Below, in pieces: positions 34,079 through 46,710 of a DNA stretch of 64,000 nucleotides (within the stretch, counting starts at the first letter, position 1; every line of letters starts with the position of its first letter). This DNA comes from Cubamyces lactineus. Its lineage: Eukaryota > Basidiomycota > Agaricomycetes > Polyporales > Polyporaceae. Position numbers and translations under genes: made by a program. The notes below the pieces were generated by a model, which saw only the letters and a program-made list of their open reading frames with translations, ran no database searches and was not told the origin of the DNA. The stretch spans positions 1,116,001 to 1,180,000 of the forward strand of contig JACDTU010000009.1 in assembly GCA_022376465.1 (NCBI GenBank). Reading direction: 5' to 3'.

Positions 34079-34708
34079 TTACTCTTCGTCATCCTCGTAG
34101 CTCGACTCGCCGTCTTCTTCGTCCTCCTCGTCTTCGTCGCCTTCATTCTCGTCGTTCTCTTCCTCGTCCATAATCTGTTCTTGGGGTGGCGGTGGTGGCT
34201 GCGGAGGGGGGTGGTTGGCTGCCGTGCCGCTTGCCATCTTGCGGGCCTGGGCAGCTCTCTCGGCTTCCTCCCGTGCCTGGTCCACGGGGAAGAGCAAGTC
34301 AAGCGCAAGATCTTTCCAGCGCAAGGAGCCATTGACGCCGCCACCGCCATATCCCATGTCTTCAAACAAAGCGCGGGACGCTGGATCGTACGGTCGCCGG
34401 GGTAGTGACGCCGGGTGTTTGATACTCAACGGGTTTCCATACGGATACGAGGGGTGGACCTGGGAAGGCAGGACTGATGCCTCGTGAGCGAACGGCCTTC
34501 GCACTCCCAGGGCGCGGCTTCACCTACCTTCCGACTCCTCAGGATTCGGAGGACGCATGTGTGGCACGACGTCGACGTCTGTCGGTTCATGGTCAGAAGC
34601 GACCCCGTCCATGTGGCGTCCAGACTGCGTACCGTCTACAGACAAATCGCCATTGAGGTAGTCGGGCGTACCAATGGTGTCCAGTACCTCGATGTCGTGG
34701 CGCGTCAT
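34079..34708 (-). CDS. small protein with strongly acidic C-terminal tail
   Basis: About 185 residues, two exons, not recognised with certainty. Exon 1 starts MTRHDIEVLDTIGTPDYL (34708) and ends in PEESE. The second exon resumes with VLPSQVHPSYPYGNPLS when the acceptor ending CATCAG is used; the next acceptor downstream breaks the frame. Middle: RPYDPASRALFEDMGYGGG, then a helix SLRWKDLALDLLFPVDQAREEAERAAQAR, a proline run, and a final acidic stretch of more than 30 residues dominated by Glu and Asp. A short helix followed by a long acid tail recalls APC15/Mnd2 of the anaphase-promoting complex, but the similarity is of layout only. Head to head with the TFIIIC subunit gene. Confidence 0.65.
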
Positions 34709-35294
34709 GTGTAAGTAACAGAATGTAAGGTCCTGTGCCGGACGCGCATTAGTACCTCAATCTAGCACAGAGAAGGTTGGAACGTCAGACAGTCATGCTG
34801 ATTCCAGAGCTGCGAAGATCAGGACGTTGCCGCCACTCTACACTGCCCTCAGGTCATACAAGTCAGAGTGGCTACTAAGAACGATTTCAGAGGCACCTGA
34901 AGTGTTGACATTAGGCGCCATTTGCGGAGTTTTAATACCAGGTACGAGTGACCCAACGTTGAAAGGCCGACATTCCAATGACTGCTTTGTTTGGTCGCCG
35001 TCACAATTTCTGAGAACAGCGTTCATCTCAGTTGCTCAGGAATCCAGTACAGCATTCTTAGCTCGGCCGGAAAGTCCAACAACGCGACCGAGTCGCGCAC
35101 ATGCCGGATAGCAACCTCTAATCACCTTTTCGTCCTCACCACAACAATAGTGCGCCATCGCCCAATCTGAGCTGTGGTTTGCCCGATACCGCTCATCCGC
35201 GTGGACAAACCTTCCCCCCGCGGAGGCTGCCGTATATCAGAAAACGTCTTTAGCAGAAGTCCTCCGTGGACCACGCGCGTCGCGTCAACCAACC
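34709..35294. promoter_or_regulatory. divergent promoter region
   Basis: 586 bases between the acidic-tailed gene and the TFIIIC subunit. No TATA box or other clear element; several short frames are chance. Confidence 0.35.
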
Positions 35295-38200
35295 ATGCCG
35301 GAGTTCTCAGTTGCTTCAGCGCTGAGCCTGCCGTCGGTGTCAATAACGCCGTCAGCCAAAGGATTACAGTTCTCCGACGACGGTCAGGCCTTTCTCTTGA
35401 CCAAACATGCGGTTTACATCCTGGTATTCGTCGTCCCGCTTTTCGTAATAAGCCGTGATTGATGAGTATCTAGACTCCTGACGCGGGTGTCAACGTCGAG
35501 CTGTCCTCGGTCATAAAGCAGGCACTGGACTCTAACTCGCATACGCGTAGCGCCAAGCCTCTGGGATGGCTAAGGACCATTCTTGAGTTTGATCGGTGTC
35601 TTGAACATCAGTGGCCTACCGAATGTCAAGGTAATCATCTTTCTCTGGTTATGATGGCAGAACGCTTAAAGCCGCCCAGACTGGGGGAGCGTCTGTCTAG
35701 GCTCGCTGGACCCTTCTTTGCAGGCTCTAGCGCTCTCACCGAGCAATCTCACTTCCAATGCCGGGTGCGAGACATTTCTTCTCTTTCTCATTTAGGCACT
35801 GAGACCGAGGAACCCTCTTCGCGGCGCCCAGGTGCCTTGTTGCCCTGTTGAACTCCAACCTGGAGCTAACCATATGGGGTGCAAGCAAGAACTTTCTCAC
35901 AGGAGAGTGGATTAGGGTAAGCTGATCAACAACTCGGGTTCCCCAGCCACTGACAGGGCCCCCGGTCCCCCCGTCAGCTCCAAGACGTTACGACGGTCTT
36001 GAAGGAAGCGGCGGCGAATGAGCCAAGTACGCCGTTGTTACGCGCTCTTCGCGCACAAGCTACGTGTACGTGAAGCCAAAACGGGTCCCGATGATGGCCG
36101 CTGAATTTAGCCCGTTCACAGGCATTGAATGGACACCACAACCTGATTGGGGTCTCACGCCTGCTCCAGCCGTTGACGCTTCCCTTCTCGCGGTTGGTAA
36201 TCGCGCCGGCTCCGTAATATTTCTGCGGTAGGCGGCACTTGCGCATATTGGGATATCGGAACACCGAACACGACCGCATTCTAGGTACGACAGTGCGCAC
36301 GACCAGATGGTTATCGTAGACAGCGCAGCTGTCGCTGACAGATGGGTGACCCATCTCTCTTTCTCCGCCTGGACTGACTGCCAGGACGGCGTTTGTGAGT
36401 AACTCTTCATCTCCGGGCCATTCCAGACTCAAAGGTGATCATAGGCGAGGCGATGATTGCAAGCGCAGCGGCTGATGGTTCGGTCACCGTACTCAATCTC
36501 CGTCAAAAGCTCACAGTGAAGCCTTCTCTTGCAAATTTATTTCCGGAATGTGATTTCAGCTTGTCAACCCACCCTGCTGGCGAACCTGTTTGTCCTGCTG
36601 ACGGCAGGGCCGTCTCTGGCATGCGATGGGTCAATGTTCGCGGCGGCAATGTGAGGCATTCTTGACTTCCTTTCTTCTATCGCTCCATCGCTCGCTGGAA
36701 TTTACCGGAAGATTTCTTCGCTTTCTAGCCGATTCTGATATTCCACAAGGCTGGGACTTTGCATCTGTGGCAACTCTCAGCACCACTCTCCGCGTGGTCT
36801 GGATGCAAGGTACTGTTGTTGCGAACGCAGAAACGCTCCGTGGGCTCCTCGGCGCTCTATCCAGCATCGGGTATCTGCCACCTCCCCAGCCGCGACCTCG
36901 CTATTGTCTCGCTCGCCGACGGATCTTTCCATGTCGTTCACAGGCTCTCGGTCGACCCGACCCTGGACCCGCCTCCATCCGAGGCTGTGTCTTCGGACGC
37001 ACTATCCGCGGCTTCCCGCGCCGTCTTCGTCCACACAGAACCAGAGAAGATGTCGTTCAAGGACGTTGACAGGATTAGCGGCATGGCAAGCTATGACGAC
37101 AACTCGACCTTCATGTGGACTTACGAGTACGTCGCTCGGCTTGTCTCTACCGTCAAATTCTAACGCTGTTTGCCGGTGCCTAGAGCTTCACGGCCGACGG
37201 ACTTCAGCTACAAGCATGATGCTAAGCACGTCAGTTCGCTCGTCGTGGCACAGCTCTGGGAAGAAGACACCGACGAGCGACTAATCCAAGCTCTCGCGGA
37301 GTGCATCGGCCGTTCAAAAACTGGTATCGCTGCGTTATCTTCGGTCCATTCGGAATGCATTGACGTTTGATGATAGCTACTGGGCAAGCGCCGATATACC
37401 GCCTACGACCTATCCTTGTCCACCTCCGCGATCCACATAGAGTAACACGCTTATGTGAGCGCATCCTAGATGTGCTGCGCAATTCGCCATTCAGAGAGCC
37501 CGTTCCAAGCTTCGCCATGCCGATATACGTGGGCGCGCAAAGCGCAGAACTGTCCCGAGACCTCGCGCGAAGTCTCACCATGCACCTGTTTGGTTGGGAT
37601 GGCGTCCTATCGGAACGCTTGCGGTATTCCGTTGCTGCGTTCTGCCAGGTACGTCAATCGTTGCACAATGCGAGCCTGCAGCTGCAGCCACAATCACCGC
37701 CACGCGCACAGAAGCACTCCACAACGCCCGATGTACAACAGCAATTCGCGGAGGCGGTCGAGCAGTTCGTCAGCAATATTCGTACACACTTTCTTCTCAC
37801 TCTGCTCCGACACCTGTCAACTGTCGCGGTAGCTCTGAATTGTACGGCCCCGGTCTTCCAATCCCTGCCATGATCTAGTGCTAACCACGCACCGACCTGT
37901 GCAGCGAACGACGTGCACTTCGCGCGGCGAACCATCTTGCTAGCGACGATGCCGGGAGCCTTACCGGAATTGACTAAGGCAGCCGGCAAGTTGTCTTCTC
38001 GGCTAGTGGAGACGGCGAGCACGGAATCTCGCTCGGACACCCAGGAGAGTCTAGACGAATCGTGCCCGGCCTGCCATGCTTCGATTCCTTTGCAAGATGC
38101 CGAAAGCGCCGTTTGCCCGAACGGACATGCCTGGGGTGCGTCTCTGTGAATGCGCTGTAATAGACTCCAGATCACCTGATTTGCTTCGAAGCCCGCTGCT

Positions 38201-38412
38201 GCGTCACCTCCTTCCTCCTTGCTACGCCGATGGTCCGGACATGCGTGGGTTGTAGTCGTAAAGCGTTCCTCCCCGCGTCTTCTCAAGGAACGCCCACGAA
38301 CGATCCAGGCTGGCTTCCTAACTCCGCGCGTGGCAGCTGGGTCCTGCAAGATCTGCTCAGCGCGACGCGGCGGTGCCCCTTCTGCGGGAACAACTTTTTC
38401 ACTCTCGTCTGA
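35295..38412 (+). CDS. TFIIIC 90-kDa-type subunit (GTF3C4/sfc9 family)
   Basis: Subunit of the RNA polymerase III factor TFIIIC, which binds tRNA-gene promoters. The start MPEFSVASALSLPSV (35295) leads into the conserved TFIIIC-delta N-terminal motif GLQFSDDGQAFLLTKHAVYIL. After an intron come TPDAGVNVELSSVIKQAL and PLGWLRTILEFDRC. WD40-like pieces follow across several exons: VTTVLKEAAANEPS, GIEWTPQPDWGLTP, DASLLAVGNRAGSVIFLR, AHDQMVIVDSA, LSFSAWTDCQDGV, GWDFASVATLS. The C terminus holds the TFIIIC zinc-finger domain: ESCPACHASIPL, CPNGHAWARC, TCVGCSRKAFLP and RRCPFCGNNFFTLV, four cysteine pairs and a histidine. About 800 residues with ten or more introns; internal junctions are uncertain. 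The domain order is diagnostic. Confidence 0.82.
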
Positions 38413-38654
38413 TCGAATGATTTAGATCTACAGCACGCCCGCGTGGGCCGCGATATGTACAGGCGCTCTTGAACACGCGTTGGCCGCGAGGGAGCACACA
38501 GGGACCCATGACGCGTATGCATGGTCCGCCATGTGGACACTGACGCGAACGCCTAGACGCAACGTTCCGTATGATAGCAACAGCTGTCACTGCCGCTCAA
38601 AGACCACGAAATTCGAATTGTACATGATAGTTTACACGTTCTTGAGGGCACCGC

Positions 38655-41049
38655 TTACCCAATCAAAGCCTGCAGCTTGCCGAAATCGGGTGTTCCAAGC
38701 CCGGTAACCTGGATGGTAGTCGATGTGAGTGTGCGAGCAAGCGGACGAGGTAACGAAACGCGCGGTCAGTGCACACTCACCGGATCCCAACCAGCGCCTG
38801 CCGTAAATCCGTTCGTGCCGCAGCCAGGGTTTGAACCAGACGTAATGTCATTGAAACCAGCGGCGCCAGTGGAATAGATCAACGGGTTGAGGAAGCCCAG
38901 GGGGGCCTTTCCCCGAGAGAGGCGGAAGTCGTTGAGAAGGGCGATGACTCCAGCAAAGGTCTAAAAGGAGGTCAGCACGCGTGAGAGGAATGGACCATGT
39001 CCAGACTTACGGGGGAACTGGCACTAGTTCCGCCTACGGGTTCTACACGGCCGCCGATGACGACCTGGAAGTTCTCGCCCTGGGCTGCAACATCGGGATA
39101 AGCCCGTCCAGTAGTGCTAGAGCGCCCCGAGATGTGAGCACCACCAGAAAGCGACTATAGAAGGGCCCATAGAAACCCACTTGAACAAGCCGGCGTTAGT
39201 GTGCCCGAGCTTCTGTAGGAATGTCGAGACTGCTGTCGCCTGGTAGCTGTGGATGAACACATAATGAGCGGCATTCTCAGCGAAAGACGGGCGTCTTGCA
39301 GTATACCTGGGCTGGGCAAAGTAGTTCGAGAATCCTCCGCCAGAGAAGGCCACTGCCACCTCTGGGTTGATGTGGATGGTTCCACCCACGGTGGTGACGA
39401 AGGGGCAGGAGGCTATTGGCAAGATCAGAGTGAGACACGTTAGCGCTGTCAATGCAGTGGCTACTTGTCCATGAACTTTGAAGACGTACCAGGGAAATTG
39501 GGTTGGAAGCGCTTAGTGTTTGTCCCGTCATTGGTAAGACAATCACCACCGCCGACGCCATCGTCGCCACTGCTGAACATGATGCTGCTGCCGCGTGCCC
39601 CTAGCTGCGCGAAAAGATTGCAGACGGTCGTCGCGTAGTCGAGTGGCACCTGTGGCGTAGCGGTATCCTCAGTATCGCATTGGCTGTTGATATGCTCGAT
39701 ATACGCACGGTCTGCTCATCATCTCCGTAACTTGTCGTAAACTGCGCCGCAAGAATCGGTCAGTAAATTGGCAAGCGCAACGCTGCGGGCCGTGAACGCA
39801 CTGTCTGCGGGACGGAATCCTGGGCAAGAATGAAGTTCAGCCAGTCCAGGTAAGGCTCGTTCGTGTTCGTAGGCGTCTCATCGTCGGGAATGAACGGCGG
39901 AGAGCCACCAGTGCTGTAGTAGATATTGGGGGTAGGGAACGAGATACCCTCCGCGTACTGAATATCGAGGTTGGCCTGAAACCGCGTTAAGCCGCCTACG
40001 ATACACGTGATCACATGGCATTCTACGTACCTCAACGCCGGGTTCGGACTGATCGTCGCCTCCGCCATTCACCTCAACAGTAGTAAAAGAGGTGCCCACC
40101 GCATCAGTGCGGAAACGTCGGTAGAAAGTCTAGCGACATAGCCCTCAGCATGAGGCTATATCGGCGTATCTACGGCGTGATTCTTACCTGTAGATCGGCA
40201 CGGTTGGCGAATTCGTCCAAGTACCCCGCAATGCCAAGGCTGTTCTGGTCTGTCGCCGCTGGAACATAGGACGTAGTGTTGTACAGAGCCCGTAGGCATG
40301 CGGGGGTGATTGCTGTGTTACAGCTGGAAGGGACTGTCGCAAGTGATGCGGGGTCCTTCAGGAGGTGGGCGAAGTCCGCATCGGTTTCGATGACGGGTTT
40401 GTCCTTCTGAACGAAGCTGGTCGCCTTCATGCTCTTCATGGTGCCAAAGTACGTGGTGGGCGCGACGACAGCGACATGTTCGTGCAGGACACTGGGAAGG
40501 CTGTAGTTCAGCGCGCGCACGACGTAATCGTCGCTCTTGCCATGGCGGTACACGTTGTACTGGGTGCCGAGCATCTTCTCGGCTTGGGCGACGGAGACCC
40601 GGATGGTCACCCAGTCGCCGGCGTGGGAGCGCTGGCAAGCAGAGAGATCGAGGCCGTGTGCAGACAGCCAAGACTCCACGAGGTCGACGGTGTCGGGATG
40701 CGGCGCAACGAGCGCTGCAACATCCTCTTTCGAGAGATGTTGGCCGTACCTGGTGTCGTCGTATCAGTAGAAATTTCCTTTGTAGAAGGGTCTGAGATGG
40801 GACTTACTTCTCGTGGGCAGGGTCGCTGACCTCGTACAACGCAGTGACAAGATCACCGAACTTGTCCTGCTTGAGTCCGATGCGCAGATCGAAGGCGTAG
40901 TCCGCCGGCGCGGGGCCGTGAAGCTCCCAACCTCGAGGGATCTCCGTCCATGCATGCTTCACCTCAAAGTCGTCCCATCTCTTGGAGACGAGAGGGTTGG
41001 CGATGGCGAGCTGGATGAAGGCAAGGACGAGGGCTGACGACCAGAACAT
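38655..41049 (-). CDS. secreted tripeptidyl-peptidase, sedolisin family S53
   Basis: Acid-active serine-carboxyl peptidase that trims tripeptides from extracellular proteins. Signal peptide: MFWSSALVLAFIQLAIANP. The pro-domain starts near residue 30 (FEVKHAWTEIPRGWELHGPAP) and includes QDKFGDLVTALYEVSDPAHEKYG, GDWVTIRVSVAQAEKML and YGTMKSM-like sequence. The mature enzyme has CNTAITPACLRALYNT, GYLDEFANRADLQ, the catalytic Glu and Asp in PGVEANLDIQYAE, the oxyanion Asp in SSGDDGVGGGDC, ASCPFVTTVGGT, FSGGGFSNYF and AYPDVAAQGENF, with the catalytic Ser in GGTSASSP. The C-terminal calcium site includes DITSGSNPGC, AGWDPVTGLGTPDFG. Every key residue is present. About 560 residues with many short introns. 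A TATA box lies about 44 bases upstream. Expected in nitrogen scavenging. Confidence 0.92.
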
Positions 41050-41092
41050 GGTGACCGATCGTTACCTGGACTTGGCGGCGGAAGGTGGTCTC

Positions 41093-41100
41093 TTTTTATA
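41093..41100 (-). promoter_or_regulatory. TATA box of the S53 peptidase gene
   Basis: TATAAAAA on the minus strand, 44-51 bases upstream of the start codon, the same spacing seen before the glycosidase and dehydrogenase copy 1. Confidence 0.5.
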
Positions 41101-43230
41101 CGTAGCTGAGGCGAACATGCCATAAGACAAACGTACCCTTCCATGCTGTGCCTTGCGTGCTTCTCGTCGCGCTGATAGCATCACATAAGTCAGAAGCAGC
41201 AACACGCGACGCGCTGTCGGTCCTCGACGGTTTCGGTGAGCCAATGATGCTCGAGCGATCAGACTCAGGTGTACGTTCGTGCGCCCAGGCTGACGTCCCA
41301 TGCGAAAGAGCGTGCAAAGACAGGGAAACGCGCCGGCGGTATGAGAAGGCTTGGCCAACATTCGGAGAATTGACGAATATAGCCGAGTCGACGCCTGCGT
41401 TCGTCATGTTCTAAAGCTTCCATTCTCCATGTAAGGAGGAGGTTTCACTTGCTAGACGGATTCAGCGCCTGTTGATTGCTCTGTATAGATTGCAGTGATA
41501 TTGTACCGCAGGCTTCATGCAATAGCACAGTTCGTCCCGTCGCTGGTGATCACGAGTATAGGCTGGGCATGGCAGCGGGCGGTGAACACTGATGGGCACT
41601 GCGCTGCTGCATAATGGACGAGGTAAGCTCACATGTGCGCACTACGGGCAGCGGGCAGCTGCTTGGGAGCGGCAATGTCACGCTGGTCGCTGTGCATGTG
41701 GATCGCGTGCTTCTCAGAAGCATAGTCATATGGGACATGATAGCGCCATTGGTATCCAAAGTGGCATTCATACTCCATTGCACATCGTACTGCATGGTCA
41801 GGACACATCGTGAGAGTTGGAAGGGGAGTCAGGGCGATATTCCACGAAAGTAGCTGACTGACTGCAAAACGGATAGTCGGCCTGGACTCGGAGGCTCCGG
41901 CCGTACGACGATCCAGCAGACCTAGCGTTTTGTGCCCCGCGCGTTCACGGAAGAGAAATGTAGCATAGAAATTCGCCCAGCTGCAAAACGACAAGGATAG
42001 TTGCTGCCAAGGCCACGCTGTAGGTTGTGGTGCAACGGCTGGGCTGGGTATCGAGGATACGTAGACATCGTATTTTTTTCAGCTTGACAAGCCACATAAG
42101 TGTTTGTTTGCAGGGAAGTATGTTGTTCGCTAGATATGGAGAAAGGACTGAACGCGAGTGTTGAGGGCAACGAAGTTGACTGGAGGGTGAGGTGCCTCCG
42201 GACTTAGGGTTGAACTTTGAAGCCAGACATTGCCGCGGTACAACTCAGTCAGAGTACCCCAGCCAGTACACGGCAAGACGTCTCGTATAACTCAGCACTG
42301 GGCAGCCATAGCATGTATCAGAGAGAGGCCAATCCAAGCTATGATGATGGTCGAGTAATGGTCGGGGAACAACTGTCTCGGAGATTGCCTGCAGGGTTTC
42401 GTTTGTGATTGAGCGCTTACGTAACAATCATCGCTCAAACAGAGCTTGTTATAGGGAGGTTTATCTTGACTACTGTATCATTGATAGTAGTATCATATAA
42501 CACTAGTCGATTAATGAGCAACTAATCACTCTAATCGGTGATCAAATCCCGCGGCGACGAGAACGACTCTCCTACTTTTGTCACCGACTAGAGCTCGCAC
42601 CATTTACATCCAGCGTTCGAAATATCCAGGAAATTAGTCAATGTGATGGTGAGACTCGAGCTGACTATATCGCACCCGTGCACCAGTACCAAGTTGTATG
42701 GGACGAATTCGCCAATTGAGTTAGACGAACGGCCCGCGAAATGTGCTATGAACGGTCCGCGAGGAACAAAGCCCGCAACTTCTCGTACAGGGCATAGAAA
42801 GGCTTGATGTCATGCCGGTCTGTACCTCAACTTCTCGCCTACCGACCATCGGCTGACTCTAGAGCATCGTAGATTCATCGGTGTCACCGCCGAGCCATAG
42901 CTTGCTACGACGTGCAGCGGCCAGCACCTTCAGACAACGGAAGACACTGCGTAGGTCGCAGTGTATCTGTCAGGTTGTGGGGCTACTGGTAGACGTCGCC
43001 AACGATCACCTTCAGGCTTTGACCTCCTGCGTGTATCTGCTGATATCGCTCCACGGCGGACGACCATCACCTGGCGAACACCTGGACAAAGCCAACTCTG
43101 ATACGGCTGACCATTCAACGGAGTCACTTGGACTGTTGAGCTCTTCTGGCTTCTTGCTATCGCGTCACGCGGCGCTGCACCTGGGTAGCTCGGATCTCTT
43201 GAAGAGAAGCAGGGCGGTGTGCGGCGAGAG
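41101..43230. other. 2.1-kb divergent intergenic region between two secreted enzymes
   Basis: No gene recognised. AT-richer around 42440-42530, with short palindromic pieces such as TGATAGTAGTATCA. It is the common upstream region of the S53 peptidase and the glycosidase, so activator sites for both may lie here. Open frames at 41148, 41592 and 42881 show no family signature. Confidence 0.4.
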
Positions 43231-43237
43231 TATAAAA
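43231..43237 (+). promoter_or_regulatory. TATA box of the DUF1680 glycosidase gene
   Basis: TATAAAA lying 48 bases before the start codon at 43285. It also decides the start: an in-frame ATG at 43237 overlaps the end of the box and cannot be the true one. Confidence 0.6.
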
Positions 43238-43284
43238 TGCCGCTCGCTATGGTCCCAGAGGATGTTGAGGACGGACCGTTCACG

Positions 43285-46200
43285 ATGCTCAGGGGTGTCC
43301 TACTCTCGCTTCTAGCTTGCTTCACGGCTCGCTCCGTTGTGGGCGGGCAAACTGCTACAAGTGGTCGTGAGTGTTACTTTAGAAGGTTATGTCGGTGCCG
43401 GAACTGATGTGTCGTCATCGATCCATCAGTTGCACCGAAGAAGTTCTTAAACATACCACTTGGTCAAGTGAAGCCTACTGGATGGCTTCGCGATCAGGTA
43501 TGTCGCTTATGCGGTGTATGCGTGCGCCAACGGCTCATGTCTACATGATAACATAGTTGATCGTCCAAACTAATGGCCTTGCGGGCCACGAGCATGATTT
43601 CTATGACTAGTAAGCTGCTAACGTCCCCGAACGATGCCGTCCCGATCGCGTGCTGAGATGTACAAGTGTGGCGCAGAGTGACTGGATCGGAGGCAACTCC
43701 TACTATTCCAACCTTGAAGAGGGTATGCTGGCTCCTCTCCACTGTCGCTTGCTTGGCTCTACTAACCTGACGACCTAGCTGGAAGCTACTGGTTTGTACG
43801 TGTCGACATGGAATGCTGTCGTATGTCTCTTGTACTGAACGCGTTCCACCGTCCAGAACGGCATGGTTCCCAACGGGATCCTTCTTGACGATCCCACGAT
43901 CATGTCCCAGGTCCAACAGTTCCTCGATTACGTCCTCGACCATCAAGACTCCACTGGATGGCTTGGTCCCGAAGTGAACACAACCAAGCCACGCTACCTC
44001 TGGGGCAGGTCTGGTGTTGCTCTCTTGCTGTCCTCTTTGGACTAGCTAACATCTCTCAGATACCCATTTTTCTTTGGCGCTATTCAGATGGTCGAGGCCA
44101 ACTCCTCACTGGCCGAGCGAGTTGTGCCCGCGCTCCACAAGTTCGTCTCGCTCGCGAACACGATGTTGCACAACGGCGAGGGCCTTGAAGATTGGACGCG
44201 TACACGGTGGGAAGATTTCGTGATCACTCTCCAATGGTGTGTCCATCATCCACGATCAAAGCTCGTTGTACCATTGTACTAAGGAGCGCCGCTGAATCAT
44301 CATGATGACAGGCTCTACGACTTCTATCCCGAGGGAAACGAAGACCTGCTCATCGACACAATGAAGCAGCTGAAGTACACTGGGGACCCGTGGGAGGATG
44401 TATTCAAAGAGGAGGCGAGCACATCCGCGCCCTCCATCACGCGTGCGAATCATCTGATATACTCTCCTCATCTAGTACTTCCCCAAGACAGCCGTGGAGC
44501 ACCTCCAGAACCCCTTCCCCGTGTTGACCTGGCACGGCGTCAATATGGCGGAGGGGCTCAAGGCTCTACCGTCGACGTACCGCTTTACACACAACCAGTC
44601 TGGTGAGCGCATCTGGAGTGGTCGCATAGATAGTAGCGCTTTGGCTGAGAGCACTCATCAACAGATCTCGATGCTGCAAGCACCGGCTGGGACCTGCTAT
44701 TCCAGTACCATGGCCGCCCTTCTGGTATCTACGCCGCTGACGAGTACCTCGCCGGCTTAGAGGCTGTTCGAGGGTATGTCATTCCCACAACCTTCTCCTC
44801 ATCAGGCACTGACACCTCGGGGTATCGACAGGACCGAGCTTTGTCTTGTAGTGGTCAGTCCTATCTTTGCCCGCCACTCGGCATCATCGAGCATGTCGCT
44901 GACCTGCGATGATACGCGCACAGGAGACGATGTTCTCGTAAGTACGAGTGCCGCAAAACAATGTCGGCCATCCCTGATGGCTTGGTAGCGGATCCTACCT
45001 ATATCAAGTCATTGGAGACCCTAAGTTCGCGGACAGGGTAGGTGCCACTGCTGCCTCCACCCTATCGCCCTCTGTCGCCTTGTTGACACGGAGACCGCAC
45101 CAGGTCGAACGAATCACCTATAATGCTCTCCCGGCGACCCTCACCGGCGGTACGTACCCTCATCGTCGTGCGCCTACGCACGCATAGCATATGGCCGTTA
45201 TTGATATCGCTGCTCCTGCCGTCGCCGCCGCCACGACAGACATGTGGTCCCGCCAATACCTGCAGCAGCAGAATCAAATTGCCGCAAAAAACATGACTCC
45301 GTAAGCGCGACCCTCTGGCCTGGCGCATTGGCCTGATGCTCACCTTCCGTACGCGCGTGTTGCGGCGCAGGAACCCATTCCCGGAGGACGGGTAGGTAGC
45401 TAGCAACCTGCGTTGTGTCCTGGCATCCCGAGCTCAGGGACCGGCGCGACCTCGATTCGGATGCTGACGAGCGACTGCTTCCTTGCAGGCCTTACTCCAA
45501 TGTTTTCGGGCTTGAGCCGAATTACCCGTGAGTATATCGTCCATAGTCATCTCCGCGCTCATCGGCGGTTGCCGCACCGTGGGGGAGTGTCAGACGGGTG
45601 TCGGGGAAGGTGCTCAGGTGGTGGTCTGTTCAGACGCTGACCGAACATGCCGGCAACAGCTGCTGCACAGTGAATCATCCACAGGGATGGCCGAAGTTCA
45701 TCAGCAATGCGTTTGTCACCACGCCCGACCACAAGTCCCTCGTGCACGTTTACTTGGGTCCGTTCACCGCGAATGTGACGCTCGCGAACGGTGAGTCTCC
45801 GTTGTCCCCATCTTTGTCCTCATCATCGCGCTCGCTCCGCGGAGTTGTCGCGGTTTTGGTTCTATTGATCGGTCTGACGTTCCTGGCGCGGATTGTATGC
45901 ACAGGAAACAAAGTCTCGGTGGCGGTGGACACGCTCTACCCGTTCAGCGACAGCTTGACCACTACCATCCACGCCGACAAGGCCTTCACGTATTACGTCC
46001 GCATCCCGAGCTGGGTGAGCGGGGGCACTATTGCGATCAACGGTAAGGCGGCGAAGGCGGTTTCGCCATCGAATGGCCTTCAGGCCGTTCCAGTTACGGC
46101 AGGAAAGATGACATTCACCCTCAACCTCCCTTCGGACATTACTATTGGTACGTCTTCCCAGCCCCGTTAATGTCTCTCCACATCTTGTCCTCGGCTTCTA

Positions 46201-46710
46201 TAGACACAACACACTGACATGCGTCCGGTCGGGCAGAGTCCCGTCCTCACAACTCGGTCGCAGTGCACCGCGGACCGCTGCACTACGCGTACGACATCGC
46301 GCGCAGCCAGAAGGTGTTGAAGCAGAACGCGCAGCAGCCGCTCGCTGTCGACCTGGAGTTTGATGCTACCGAGAGCTGGGCGTTCGCCCTCGGCGATCCC
46401 ACGACGTTCGTCTTCAACGCGGGGGTGCCGGAAGGCGGGGAGCTGCCGTCGCCGATCTTCGACTCGGGATTGCCGCCGTTCACGATCACCGCGCCGGCTT
46501 GTCCTATTGACTGGGCGGTCGCGGGCGATACATTTGCGGCTTCCCCGCCGGAGAATCCGACGTGCACTGGTCCCGTGGCTAACATCACTCTGTGGCCGTT
46601 TGGGGTGAGTAGAGCTCTCAGTCTCCGTCTCGCTGTTCTTAGGCTCACTGTGCTCTTGCCAGGCCACGAAGTTGCGTATTGGCGAGTTCCCTACTTTCCA
46701 GTCCGATTGA
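43285..46710 (+). CDS. secreted DUF1680 glycosidase (GH127-like beta-L-arabinofuranosidase)
   Basis: Likely removes L-arabinofuranose or a related sugar from plant cell wall material. Signal peptide MLRGVLLSLLACFTARSVVGG (start 43285). Exons then give FLNIPLGQVKPTGWLRDQ, GLAGHEHDFYDY, SDWIGGNSYYSNLEE, NGMVPNGILLDDP, RYLWGRYPFFFGAIQMVEAN, FPVLTWHGVNMAEGLKAL, GIYAADEYLAGLEAV, the metal/active-site region RGTELCLVVETMFS, VERITYNALPATLTG and QYLQQQNQIAAK. Then comes YPCCTVNHPQGWPKF, where the twin cysteines match the nucleophile and zinc-ligand position (CCPPN in bacterial GH127). The C-terminal beta domains follow (VYLGPFTANVTLANG, YYVRIPSWVSGG, VAVHRGPLHYAYDI) to GEFPTFQSD. About 16 introns and 650 residues. 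The TVN after the twin Cys departs from the bacterial motif, so the precise CAZy family is uncertain. Confidence 0.85.
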
